Shown: positions 48,577-61,400 of the stretch, piece by piece | Position numbering within the stretch: the stretch's first letter is position 1 | Layout of the letters: every line of letters begins with the position of its first letter | Assembly: GCA_947568835.1 (NCBI GenBank) | Contig: OX387611.1 | Span: forward strand, 7,754,001 to 7,818,000 | Source of the DNA: Protonemura montana | Taxonomy: Eukaryota > Arthropoda > Insecta > Plecoptera > Nemouridae | Length of the DNA: 64,000 nt | Direction of reading: 5' to 3' | Translations under genes and position numbers: made by a program | The notes under the pieces: generated by a model | Databases searched by the model: none | What the model was told of the DNA's origin: nothing | Seen by the model: only the letters and a program-made list of their open reading frames with translations

Positions 48577-51500
48577 ATGGAGCACAAGAACTTTGTGTCG
48601 ATTCTTAAATATGGACGCAAACAATGGCAGCAAAAGAAATGCAACAATGTGCGCTTTTTCAGCGATATCCTTCAGTATCTTGGTACGGTAAATGAAATAT
48701 AGATACATTTCCAGTGTTGTCGTCGAAAGCCATCCAGATATATTTTTCTCGTCATTATAACACATAAACATCGTATACGTATGAATATTTGAAATTTTAC
48801 CTGTTAGAATAATACAAAAAGCACTTCACAAATATTGAAATCATTAGTTAAAAAAACTCTGATTGCATTTGATAAATAAATACCTTTTGAGTCACATCTT
48901 AACTGGTGATTTCGCCGTTCATGACTTGCATTTGAGTCGGTTAAATGCAACGTTTTGCATCTTAGACGCCTTGAATTTTGCTTAGATCTCCAGAGGAGGT
49001 TTCCCTGAACTTGTTTCTGAATTTTTCTCCGATGTTTTGTGCATTACTTCTTGCACCAAGTTTTATTCGCAATTTTGGCCCAGTTTTACGAAGTCCTTTA
49101 AAGGACTTTACCAGTTTTACCAGCTCATAACCGACTCATCTCCATGGTCACAGCCAACCACTATACTTTTATTTTCATCTTCTTCGGCTATATATTTTAC
49201 ACACTCTATGAACTGTGTTCACGTTAGCTTGCCAATATTTTTGTTACATTTTCTTTCAGGTTATTGGCCCACATTTACATCAAAACCAAACCACTCATCA
49301 AAATTCCACTACATACTGTCTCGATACATCTTCGCCTGCAGCTTTATCATCACTTGCCTAGTCCTCCCTACAAACTTGGTCATTCTCCATGGAACGGACA
49401 TCCTCGCTGTCTGCGAAACGGTCGTCACCCTGTTCATCGCTGGCATGGTGTTGGTCCACGCTGGTAGCTTCCTACTTCAGTCTGATCGCTTCGACCAAAT
49501 AATTACTGCCCATGACGACTTAGAAGAGCGTGCAATCTTACACCTGTCTCATCCTGTCTGTGTCAAGATGCTGGGAAGGCGAAGGGATGATTTTATTTCG
49601 TGTTATTATTATTTTTTTACCATCGGCGTTTTTCCTGGAATAGCATTTGGATTGCCATTGTATTGTGCAATGACACGAGCATTTTTCATCCGGTAAGCCA
49701 GGAGAGGAACTAAATTTTGTCAATGTGTTTTTGTTCCTCAGATCTTTTTCTTTCTTAATATTTTCACGGTGTTCAAAAATATATTTCTCACCTGGTATTT
49801 CATCATCTGATGAAGATTTAGTATGCAACATTTCTCAGTTTTGTTTTTACCAACTACAGTGACTTGACATCCCGTAACATAAGAACCAACAACTACCTTG
49901 CATGAAGTATAATGTTCAGTTTGGAATTGGAATTGGGATCAATTTCTGTGGCTGCGTCTGGAAAAAACTGCAGCTTTAAAAAAAAATACATTGTATAGAG
50001 TGCCACAAGGTATGATGCCATTCGCTTAAGTAGAACTCGACTAGTTTTGACTCAGTTTAAAGTACAAACTTATTCGCAAGTTCTCATTGAGTGTTTATAA
50101 CCCAAGTAGCGTTCCGAAACTTATTTGATTTACTGGGTCAGTACACAAATTTTACGGAATTTGTACCCTTTCCTAAACAATATACTATATTAGGTGTTCG
50201 AAAACCTTCTGACGAACTTATTTTGTCCAGTAAATGTTACTGGTAGCCTTCAGGAGCAAGGAAATATAGCAAGTTTCGGAACCAAACCCCTAGTGTGACT
50301 TAACCAATAATTTTTTCCTAGTGTCTGGTACCCCTGGGACTTCAAAGCGTCGCCGCAGTTTGAATTGACAATTGCAGCCTGGATGGCTCCGTTCGTGATC
50401 GGTTGTCACCTAGTTGTGCTCGTCTATGTGTTCCTCATGTCGCTCTTCGTAGAGGTCATCCGGCACTTTCAGCTGCTGCGGCACAATCTGCGCCACATTG
50501 TGCGTCTAGTCGAGGAAGCCGGAGAATCAGATGTCATTACAACAATACACGGGTAATTCCAGCTCATGCCAAGCTCTAAATATATAAAACTTTAAGTACC
50601 TTTTAAATAATACCAAGAGCACGTCATTGTTTACCTTATGGCGTTTTCGACAGGCCTGCATCAGAGTGGTTTGAAACTTCATCTCCATTGGGTTTTTACT
50701 ATCTTTAAGCAAAAGCACTCCCACCCAAACACGTGATCACTTGCTGTCAGGCTATTAATTTGTTTTTCAATTGCACCGTCGAAATTCTCAGAGCAAGAAA
50801 ATTGCACTGGGAGTAAGCCGAGAGAGCGACCAGCTTTGCCAGTCGAACACGTGAAAGTTGTACTGGGGCAGAGTCACATGCCCAGTCGAACACGTGAAAG
50901 TTGCACTGGGGCAGAGTCACATTCCCAGTCGAACACGTGGAAGTTGCACTGGGGCAGAGTCACATGCACAGTCAAACACGTGAAAGTTGCATTGGGGCAA
51001 CTGACCGGCAATTCGGAGGTCCCAGGTTCTTATTCCAGTTCGGTTGTACATTTTTCTAGTCTAGCTTCCTTTCCATCATTCGCTTGCTGATTTCAGCTCC
51101 CTAGTGGAAACGCTAGAAAAAGTATAAACCCTGCAAGACCCCTTTCTTGGATGGTTGGATTTTAAATTGGGCTAGATTTTGAGTCTTATCGCCAAGTTTT
51201 ATAGCAAAACTTATGCTTAATTTTGTGTTTGCAGCAGCACAGATTTTAAAAGCCAAAAATCCATGTTGTCGACAGACGACAAAATTGAACTTTTCGGCAG
51301 AAGGAAAACTTCGACCGTGAAGGTGATTGTCGTCAAGGAATTTCTTAAATGCACGGGCTCGAGTAGAAAGTCCTCAATGTTCTCCTTCGAAGAGCAGAGC
51401 TATGCAAAGAGAATGGGTAGACGCAAGGTGCTCAAGAACCAAAAATTAGAAATGAAGTTGGGAAAGGCGGTGGAGATATGTGTTCGACATCAGGTTGCTG

Positions 51501-54500
51501 TAAATCGGTAAGCAGTGAATTGATATTTTGTGACAGACTAGTTTTCACGGGATTGCAGGGAAAACTGTTAAGTTAACCTAATATAAAACCCGTCATTTTG
51601 CAAATGACATTTTCATGCAACAGTGGTTGTCGGGATGTTTCTCTTTGAACTTGAAAACTTAATATTTAACTTGTGATAATTGGTTGAAAACAGCTGAAAT
51701 TTTTTACAATCAGCAAAGTGCCTGTAAGGTTTTATCCAGGGTGACATATATGTACAGCAATTTGATGTGGTTTTATTACAGAATTTTATCTAAATGTCTG
51801 GCATGGAAATATGTGTACACTTTTCAAACGAGAGCACATAGCGTAATCAAAGTAGATATTTTCAAAGAGTTTCCTCAATGCATGGACCCACAGTGACGAA
51901 GGCTCAAAGGACTAAATAGCCATTTAAGTGCTTGAAAACGTAAACGTCAAATTGGAGTTATTCGAGTTTGACATGTTGTGACGTGATATGGCGTCACTAG
52001 AATCAGAGTGACTGTGAGTATTCACAGCCTCTTGGTTCTACTTCTTGGAGAACTGTCATTCTCAGCAAATACACTAAAATCGTCTCAAAAAGCCAGTGTC
52101 CAAGTAGCTCAATAGTTCAGAGCAACACCCGCGAAAGATGGAGATCGGGGTTCGAGTCCCCGTTTGGGCATCAATTTTTGAAACGGTTATAGTGTTGTTA
52201 ATAATAAAATACCTATCTTATGTTTTTTTAATATTTTCAGTCTCTTGGAGAAGATGACCAAGGCCTTTGATACAATCGTCATCCATCAGTTCAACAGTTC
52301 CGTATGCCCAATGATTGCCGCCATCGTTTTAATTACCAACGTAAGTTGATCGATTGATTCGTGATGCTGAACGACGCATTGTTTTAACAACAGGCCTTGT
52401 GGTACTGGTCTTATGAGGTCAATGAATGAGTGGGTAGTGCTGAGGATGACGATGAACCTAACCAAGCCTAGCCTAGTCTAGGTAGAAGGGGACGCTCGAT
52501 GCCAGCACGTAGCCTACTCTTGTCGAAGAGCTCCAAGAGGACCATCGGCTTAACGTCCCTTCCAAAGGACGGTACAACTCGAACAACAGGATTCCTCCAC
52601 AAACCTATGCTGTCGAGAGGTTGATAACCAAGAAGAATGAAGTTGCTGTACTATTTTTCATCCCTCCAACATCTCTCCCGAACAGAACTGGTCATGTGTA
52701 TGATGGTCACCCATACTATAACTGACCGAATGTGCGAAATGTCGGATTTACTGTTTCGGGGGCCGTTTGCAACTTTGTGTAGTAACATCTAATGAATCTT
52801 TTTAAAAACATACTTAACACCGTTTCAGATTAGCTCTCAATTTAGTTTCAATTGGTTAAGGCTAGATTATCCAAACATTGGTCCCAAAAGCATAATTGTG
52901 TAACCCATTTCTGGTCTCTTTACAGACTGTAGGCTACGACCCACGTGCAGCGTTGCTTAGTATGACCATCCTTGGTTGCCTGTTTCCAACTGCCATCTTC
53001 TGCTGGCTCGCGGAAAAAATCTCCGAAGAGGTACGGTAGTACGGTATTACTAGTAGTAATACCAGTAGTAATGGCCAATCACACCGCCTTCGTGCCACAA
53101 TATACAGTTAACAATTTTGCTAGAAAATTCCCAAGATAGCTGAAGATATACATAACCGTACCTAGAATGGTACTTTTCGACAAAGCTAGAGTTAGTTGAT
53201 TTCAGCACCACTGGCAACCGGTATTATGGAGGTGCTACGAAGGAAGCATTATCAAGAAGGTATAGTGGGTTTCAGTTGATCATCACAGTGCAGTGAGGAC
53301 AAAGCAACCAATGCCATGAAGCGTTACTGAAGCCAGTGTCACTAAAAATTGAACTAATAAAAAATATCGCTTAGAAAACTTTGAAGAATTTTGTTCTTTG
53401 GAGATATTATACAAGCTAAGCTGTTGCGTCATTATCTTGAACGAAAAAAAAAAAACATTTAAATTCTCTGACAGCAGCAAAACAAATCGGGTATAAGTTT
53501 TGAAGAACTTAATATGGTCATTTATTTCACAGAGCGAGGGAGTCAGAGAAACGTTGTTCGGCTGCGACTGGCTGCGCACACCGGACAGTTTTAAAAAGTC
53601 CATGCGGATCATGATGTCTCGCAGCAACCAACCCATTGTGTTCCGAGTGGCAGGATTCATTCCGTTGTCATTGGAGACGTTTTCCAAGGTGACTTTAATA
53701 ATTTACAAAGTAGATTATTGTTTCTGGCAGTCAAAACTTGTAACTGTTACTGTTTAAACTCAACCCGTTTTAAAGGGGCATTTACCCTTCAAAATTAAGT
53801 CCAGCCATGGATTTTTTACTGTAGTATGATTTTAAATTGACCTGTTTAAAAGAATTTTCTGAAAAAATGGATTTGCATTAATTATGTAAAATGTCTGGCT
53901 TTTCGCGCGGCGCGATCTGCGAGCTGAGTACGTTTCTCTTGTAGAGTACTGTCTTTCCCTGCGGGCGCTCCGTTGGCCAAAGTCGCCAAAAGTCTATCCC
54001 CTCCCTGCCGATACTCCCTTCCGAGGGCTGTCGTTGCCGCTCAGAGCGGCACTGCACGAAAATATGCAACATGCTAATTACATACCTGCGGTAATTCGCT
54101 TACCGTGGCTAAACGAATAATCATATCACAAAGCCAAATTATTTCAACACAGAGGAAAGATGGAGGACTATTCTTAAAGTATTTGAATTTTATCTGATCA
54201 GAGGTTTGTCTAGGTGCTAGGGGTCGAAAAAGCACTATGGGTTATTTTCTTACGGGAGTTTGTTTCCTAAGCATCCAAGCCAAAAAACGCGGACTTTGGC
54301 GATTTCTGCACGGACGGCCGTGGACACACGAGTACCAAATTAATTTTGAAGGGTAAATGCCCCTTTAAGTAGCTGCTCAGGCTTTTCAGTACGATCAGGG
54401 TTGATTTCACCAACGCCACTTAAATCTTGCTTGGTTGGCGTTAAAGGGAGGTTTTAGACCAAAATCCATTTTCCTCGTTAAGCCGAAAGATTAAAACATT

Positions 54501-55801
54501 GGTGATGATTAAAATTAAATTTGGTGATGGGTGTATTGCCTCCTCGCTGCGCCGATGGAGAGCTTCTCCTTCGACATGAGCTTCAGAACTTTTTTTCTCT
54601 TTTTCACGAGGGATAATCCCGTGACCAGGCTTGGTGAGAGCCACGACAGTTTAAGCACTAGGCTTCCTGGTCACAAGGCTTGTCCCCGTAGTCAACCGAT
54701 TTTCCGTAGTTAAGACATATAGAGGTATTTTGACAAGTTGTCTGAATATGACCAAACTGATGGCAGCTAAGACATCTCATAGGGGCTCCAACGTGTTGAC
54801 AGACAGATACTCAAATAAAACCAATGAAGACGTTTGAAGGAAGGACTACAGAGTTAAATGTTAACACGTGCAGAGCGGATGGCCTAAGAACACCATCCTC
54901 AGAGATATTTTGCTTTGAAAGCTCTTCGAGGACCTCTTTCTCGTCAATGTCCACGAGGTCTGGACAGTAGAGGACATCTTTACAAGTATTTGCTGATTTG
55001 TGAGTCTCTACCGTGACAGGGAAGACCCCAAGCAATTTTAAGGAAGACATGTTTTTACTAATTAGCCATCTCGTCTGTGACCACTTGAACTAGAAGCGAG
55101 CCGTGTTTTAGTCGGTTCACATGCTGAGGCTTGCCAATATCTCTTTCAATGGAGGTTTGGATTTTAAAAGGTGACACGTTGTTAAAAGTGGATGAAGAAC
55201 CAGTGCGTTTAACAACAAAGAATTGCGGGTTCGTCTTGAATGGATCGATATTGAAAGGTGACGGTTTATGATTATTGGTGGCGTTAACATTTGAAGGCTT
55301 GCGTGAGAAACCTGACAAATAGTTTATAGTTTAGTGGTGTAATGGTGGTTTGGGTGGTTTAACAATCTTTGAAAGCCACAAATCCCCTTCACCACGGTAA
55401 AGTACTAGCCTTGAATGGGGCTTTGTGTGTAGTCATAGTTTCTTGGTTTGCAATTATTAAAATACCATTGTTATAAAGAAAATTACTGCACCGGTTAAAA
55501 TCACCTCTTAACGGCGTTCGTGAAAACGACCCTTAGTGAATTGGAAATTGGAAATATCTTAATTTAATTTTTTTTTATTCGCTTTGACAACGGAGATAGG
55601 CCTTTAACTACTGGTATGATTTTATTTAACGGTCGTTTTAAAACTGGTACAAAATCGAAGTCGTTGAAACATGGAATTCTTTGAATTGAGTATAATTTAA
55701 ACATCAACCGATGTTTTTCTGTTTTACAGCTCATCAGATTGACATTCAACAGCTACATGTCCTTGAGGACTGCCCTGGAGCGAAGCCACCAGGAAAAATA
55801 G
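48577..55801 (+). CDS. Odorant receptor OR-6 (eight exons)
   Basis: Complete 7tm_6 odorant receptor on the plus strand. Exons: A 48577-48682, B 49260-49692, C1 50322-50552, C2 51235-51507, D 52241-52340, E 52926-53030, F 53533-53688, G 55730-55801; 1476 nt, 491 residues. It opens MEHKNFVSILKYGRKQW. B starts GYWPTFTSKP, C1 VWYPWDFKASP, C2 holds a basic loop (residues ~257-347) ending VRHQVAVNR. F has LFGCDWLRTPD and AGFIPLSLETF. G reads LTFNSYMSL, so the usual SYYM is NSYM here. All borders are GT-AG. Introns carry a minisatellite element (C1/C2), a tRNA-like sequence (C2/D), a SINE-like copy (D/E), and a MITE plus LINE ORF1 remnant (F/G). It is the first gene of the oppositely oriented block. 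Confidence 0.92.
50640..51002 (-). mobile_element. Minisatellite-bearing mobile element, copy 5
   Basis: Begins with the terminal repeat TGGCGTTTTCGACAGGCCTG, then GCACCGTCGAAATTCTCAG and about four 43-bp units (ACGTGAAAGTTGCACTGGGG). The far end is missing: it stops at 51002 in GGGGCAACTGACCGG. It lies in the OR-6 C1/C2 intron. Confidence 0.75.
52098..52170 (+). tRNA. tRNA-like sequence, probable pseudogene
   Basis: A 73-nt cloverleaf candidate. The 5' GTCCAAG pairs with 3' TTTGGGC (two G-U wobbles). The D arm is GCTC...GAGC; the T arm is CGGGG-TTCGAGT-CCCCG with a perfect B box (GGTTCGAGTCC). The anticodon stem is mispaired and the base before the putative CGA anticodon is G, not the invariant T. 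It is therefore likely a decayed tRNA gene or a SINE head. It lies in the OR-6 C2/D intron. Confidence 0.5.
52360..52740 (+). repeat. SINE-like dispersed repeat, copy 6
   Basis: Near full-length: AACGACGCATTGTTTTAACA, TCAATGAATGAGTGGG, GCCAGCACGTAGCCTACTCT, GAGAGGTTGATAACCAAG and CTGGTCATGTGTATGATGG. It lies in the OR-6 D/E intron. With 36835-37205 it defines the family consensus. Confidence 0.75.
53770..54368. mobile_element. MITE-like element with 28-bp terminal inverted repeats
   Basis: Left end TTAAAGGGGCATTTACCC and the matching complement at the right end (to 54368), with ~28 bp nearly perfect inverted repeats. The interior is non-coding and GC-richer, with a CGCGCGGCGCGAT patch. A truncated relative is at 13860-14271. 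It is inserted in the OR-6 F/G intron. Confidence 0.8.
54450..55320 (-). mobile_element. LINE ORF1 (gag-like) remnant
   Basis: Minus-strand frames carry the gag-like ORF1 pattern of Jockey-type LINEs. FKIQTSIERDIGKPQHVN and RLKHGSLLVQV come first, then VDIDEKEVLEELSKQNIS, then a CCHC zinc knuckle (CLSCHQFGHIQTTC, about 54730-54770). The two main frames are separated by stops near 55050, so the element is dead. It lies in the OR-6 F/G intron. Confidence 0.7.
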
Positions 55802-58493
55802 CCCGTACAAGAGTGTCTCCCACGGTTATCGGTAGGAGTGGACTGCGATTCTAAGATTTTCGTCAACTGCGTCATGATCGATATCTGCTATTGTTGCCGA
55901 TGATTGAAATGGAACGCGTGATAGTGTATCGATCGACATACATCAAGAAAAATCTCGAATTGTGCCGAGAGGCGATTTTGATATTTTCTTACAAGGAGGT
56001 ACCCATTATGATAAATTTTAGACTTGTGTCTACTTTATCTAACTTAAGCACTAGTTTTTACAAAAACTATTTAAACTGGTTTTGTAAAAAGGTACCCTTT
56101 GTGTTTGTTTTGGTACGAAAAAAATGACAACGGACTCTGATAACGGACTCTTTTGATAACGGACTCTGTAGCACTAGTCTGATGGCGTTGATAAAAGAAG
56201 CAACCGGTTGATAATTATTTGTGAGTGTAAATAATCATTATTTCCATATATCCGTACGCGACTAAAATGATGACTAACCTGGCAACCGGAAATAGGATAA
56301 TGAAAACTGAAAATATCATGTGAAACGACATTGTAACACTTAAGCTTAGTTTAAATCAATTCTCTTACACAGATATTAAATAACCACTAGTCACAATTTT
56401 AGTAAATTAAAAAATTAAAAATTAAGAAAAATAAAATAACACGATATATCAAGCTGTGTTTTCAGGAACATAAAATTAATGTCTTAAACAGTGGTTAATT
56501 TGTAACGACAAAGGTGGGTACGCTCTCAATTGAATTCAGGTGCTGTTCTAGATCGTGTTTTTTCTTTGGGGGGGGGGGGGGGGGGGGGCTGTGCCAAAAG
56601 GCGAAAAACATTTAAACAATTTCTATACTCCTATGCTTTGTCGGCGCTGCCTGGCAAAGGGTAGCGTTGCCCGAGCTCAGCTAAGCTTATAGCCTCGCTA
56701 TCACTTTGCGTAGTCATAATTTTGAGCTAGTATATTTGACATTTATTTTTTCAGAATGAGAAGATTCTGTGAATATACCTACGTTCTTCTGAATGTCATT
56801 TTCAAATAAAATTTTCACCAATACGTAAAAATAACATGTTTTTCTTGAATTTAAATATAGATTAGACCAAACTTTTCCCGCAATGAGTGACCTATAATCG
56901 AAATACACTATTTCAAGACAATGTGGGTACACGGCGTGTCCTACGTGGGCGTACGCCTAAAATAACCACTGTTCTTAACAGCTTACAAGCTTGGCTTATG
57001 TTGAATTTTGTTTATTTGTATTACAGTTTTTTGTTCCATTTATGCCGGTGGTCTCTTCGACAACAGTTGCTGACGTGCATTTTCCTCCTCCCTTCCCAGC
57101 TAGCTAAGATGCATCCTCATCCTGACGTTCACCAACGTAATAAGACCAGTGTCACATAGAGCCCGTAACTAAAACAGTGCGTCGCTAAACACCCTTTATC
57201 ACGATTTGTTCAATTTTAACACATTTTTTGTGTCCTTCAATTCGTTTCACTAAATTTCCTCCGTTTAAAGCATACTGTCGACTTTTATTATGGTGATTAG
57301 CGTTTCTAATAATCAAATTAACTTGAGGGTATTTTTTCATTGCCGTGCATTCACTTATTCTAAACGCCATTCAAATAAAAATAAAATTTTGTGAAGTTCC
57401 TAATAGACAACAGAGGTTTTGATTTCGACTCAAACTCAAGACCACGTCATACAAAGGTAAAAATATATTTTCACCTTCGACCTTTACCAGTTTCATAGCT
57501 GCGTTCATTTTACATATTTTATTTTATCGACTTGTCGATTTTATCGTTATATGGACATTCTAAAAGTCCTTACACAATGTCGTTCGTGTTTTACATTAAT
57601 ATCACTTATTTTTCTTATGATTTGTTACGTCAATTGTGTGAATACAAGTTTGAGGAATACAAGTTTCAGTGCATCCCACTAAGGTGAAAGCTTGGTACAT
57701 CTCGAAAACTCAGGCGCATTGGTTTTTTAGGTCTTCAAGTAGCATTGAAGAAGTTCTTTGTTCGATCCTCGTTCGTTTTGTCAGGTTCTGTATGGAAAAC
57801 ACTATTAAAAGTATTTTATTTCCATGTTTTACATTCGAAATCAAGCAAATCTGATAGCTATAACTTTTCAGAGATAAATTACTAATTCCCATAAATGCGA
57901 GTAAAAATGTAAATGCTTTTAAATGCGTATAAAATAGACTCACTGGAAAAGATTGATGAAGCAGAGTTTTTGGGAAAACCATAGGAAAGCTTTGCGCATG
58001 TCTGGAGTACTTTTCATTTAAAATTTAAGACTTCAAGAGAGAATTGTTTTTCTACAATACTCGCGTTTCACAAAACATTTTTCAAACATTTTGGCAGCTG
58101 CTCCACATCAGAGCATCTACGTATATAGGTGCGATTTTTAAGTTTTTTTGCAATACTTGTAGCTTCTGTGAGCGGAATAGCTTAATTTCGCATCGTTTTT
58201 TTGTGTCAACAGTGCAGGTCACATCATGTCAAAATAAAGATTTCTTTTGACAAAAATGGTTGAATACGATTGAAAATCGAAAAATAATGTTATACATTCA
58301 ATATATTTTTTTTAGCTTGACTTAAGGAAACATTCGGTGACTTTATTATTCACTTTTAGTTATATTTAAATAACTCATCAAACAGAGGTTAGTATTTGAC
58401 CTCAAAAATACTTCAGCAAAAAGAAAAAAATGACAAATGAAAAAGACATACCTAGAGTTTAATCTATGACCGCTGGGTCTTTAAATCGTTGAG
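55802..58493. other. Intergenic OR-6/OR-7
   Basis: About 2.7 kb. It contains a degenerate foldback-family piece (about 56010-56090), a G homopolymer at 56568-56588 and a reverse SINE-like end (about 57090-57195). The rest is AT-rich with no supported gene. Several 60-95 residue frames here show no motifs. Confidence 0.5.
56568..56588 (+). repeat. G homopolymer, about 21 nt
   Basis: Third long G run of the window, in the OR-6/OR-7 spacer. Confidence 0.9.
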
Positions 58494-61400
58494 ATGATAA
58501 AGCTCGAGTTTGTAAACATCCTGTTAATTACATTTAGAAGATGGAAAAGGAAAAAATGCGACACCGTGCAACTTTTTCGCTGGATCCTTGTTCATTTAGG
58601 TAAGGCTGACAACTTGACGGACATGGTTTTTTTAAATTATGAGTACGCAATTAATAATACCGGTGCTTTAAAGATGTCATGGTATTTTTCTCGAGGGTTG
58701 AAAACGTGCTTGTTTAAAGATTTATTGATATCAGACCCGGACGCTTTAAATTCTTTTCATATATCGTTGTTTTACGGGTAATTAGGCACTATGGACTTTT
58801 TTTTTTTTTTAAGTAACAAATAGCTTAACATATTTATTTAGGACATGCATGAATTATTATCATAACTGATGGCGTTTTCGACTGGACAGCACCAGGATGA
58901 GTTTAAAATTTGCTCGATTATGTCGTAATATTCACCGGGCTGACCCGTTTAAATGATCAGTGCAGGAAAAGTGCACCGGAAGAGACCAGAAAGCGACATA
59001 CTCTGCAAGTCGAACACGTGAAACTTGCACTGGGCCAAAGTCACATGCTCAGTCGAACACGTGAAAGTTGCACTGGGGCAGAGTCACATGCCCAGTCAAA
59101 CACGTGAAAGTTGCACTGGGGCAGAGTCACATGCCCAGTCGAACACGTGAAAGTTGCACTGGGACAGAGTCACATGTCAAGTCGAACACGTGAAAGTTGT
59201 ATTGGGCCAGAGTTACCTTACCATTCAAACACAGAGGTCGCTCCTAGTGCACACCCGGGTGCACTGGTGCAGCTAGTAGAAAACGCCATAAACAATTTGA
59301 TGCTTAATAATATTTAAACGTACGCACTATCTTAAATGTGTTTTTATTCCATCAGGTTATTGGAAAAGTGAAAAAGAAAAATATACTCGACCATCAATTT
59401 TCAACCGTTTGACCGCTCGCTATATGTTCTGGGCCGCTTTGGCAATCACCTTCGTCGTTCTTCCGGTTACGATGGTCAAGCTGACAGGATACGATCTTGT
59501 CGATTTCTGTGAAACTTTTGGCACTTTTTTTGTTGCAAGTTACTTAGCTCTGCTAACCGGCTGTTTCCACTACCAAGGACAGAATTTTGACGAAATTATT
59601 ACTGCGATGGAAAAAATGCAAAAATTGGGAAAACTGCATTTGGCTCATCCGAGGAATCTAGAAAATCGCGCCCAAAAGTTTTTTAATTTTATAATGTTTT
59701 ACTATGTAGTATTTCTTTTTGTTATTTTGCCAAGTATGTTTATTGTTTTGACAACTACTTCTTTGCTGACGAGGAAATTACCGGTAACGTGAGTAAAAAA
59801 AAAAAAAAAATTAAAATGTTGACAACGCTAATGACCATTGAATCGTTTTGATGAATTGTTTACCTTCAAATCAAACAGCAATCTTTGCAAGCATCGCGTT
59901 GAGTCACCTAATACAAATTAATATTTGTGATTTTAGGATCACAAATGATTAATCACAATGATGATTTTAGTGATCAGTGTCATATTACTTTTGTTTCGTT
60001 TACCAAGCTTCTGGACGATGAGGCGTGAAAACAAAATTAAATGCAAATAAGTCTTCTTTATAAAAATAATTCGTGTGCGTACTCTGTTTTTATTCCTCAG
60101 GCTCTGGTTTCCCTACGACATCACCCAGTCGCCTAACTTTGAGTTGACGCTGATTTACTTCATGTTCACGATACCAATAGCAGTCAATTCGTTGTTAGCC
60201 AACTACGCGTTGATCATGTCTCTGTTGGTGGAAGCCTTCAAGCAGTACCAACTGCTCAACTACAACCTTAAGCAGGTTACGTCTCTAGCCACGGAAAAGT
60301 ATGGTGCATTTGAACAAGAGAAACGGTTGGTACAAGAACTTTGGCTGAGTATCTAAAGCAGCTTTTACGTTTTCATTGACATTTCAGTAGATATAACATA
60401 CAAAATAGTTAGAATATTAATATTTACAAATTTGTTTCTATTGAGAAGTTTAATTTTAAAATGACAAGGGCCGAAAGCGCTTGGTACTGTAATTATTTTT
60501 AGACTCATGTCTATTTGATGTCACCTTAGCACTAGTTTTACCAAAAACTATTTGAACTGGGTTTTCATTTTGTTATCATTACATACCATTTTTTTATCGG
60601 AAAATTGTCAGGACTGCTCTTAAAAGAGTAACAGGTACAAGTTACGAAACGTTGGTAGATTTACTTGTTCTTTACTTAGCTTTCAAAACCCAGTTCGGTA
60701 CTGACTTCAAATGTTAAAGTTTATTTGATCAAGTAAATACAATCATACCAACGTTAAATTAAAGTTCGGTTGACGTTTATCTGAGTATGCAAATTAAAAA
60801 GAGGAAAATAATTTCCAAAAGGCAATGAAAGAAAAAAAAGTACTCACAATAAAAAAAATAAGTGTTTATGTTTTGGTAAGGTTTCTAATAAAAAACCTGC
60901 AGTTAAAAGTTCGGATACTGTCGCTCAATTTCATTCTAATTGTGTATTCGACTGGCTGTCTCGGTGCGCCCCGGGTGTGCACTGGAAGCGATCTGCGTCT
61001 TCGACTGGGCATGTAGCCAGTCATGTAGACATATTCTGCCCCAGTGCAACTTTCACGTGTTCGACTGGGCATGCGACTCTGTCCCAGTGCAACTTTCACG
61101 TGTTCGGCTGGGCATGTGACTCTGCCCCAGTGCAACTTTCACGTGTTCGACTGGGCATGTGACTCTGTCCCTGTGCAACTTTCACGTGCTCGACTGGGCA
61201 TGTGACTCTGCCCCAGTGCAACTTTCACGTGTTCGACTGGGCATGTGACTCTGCCCCAGTGCAACTTTCACGTGTTCGACTGGGCATGTGACTCTGCCCC
61301 AGTGCAACTTTCACGTGTTTGACTGGGCATGTGACTCTGCCCCAGTGCAACTTTCACGTGTTCGACTGGGCATGTGACTCTGCCCCAGTGCAACTTTCAC

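Noticed and set aside
49037..49696. 219-residue frame as the start of OR-6
   Set aside because: The first ~74 residues come from intron 1. Exon B starts at 49260 after a strong acceptor, and a proper exon A with a phase-1 donor lies at 48577-48682.
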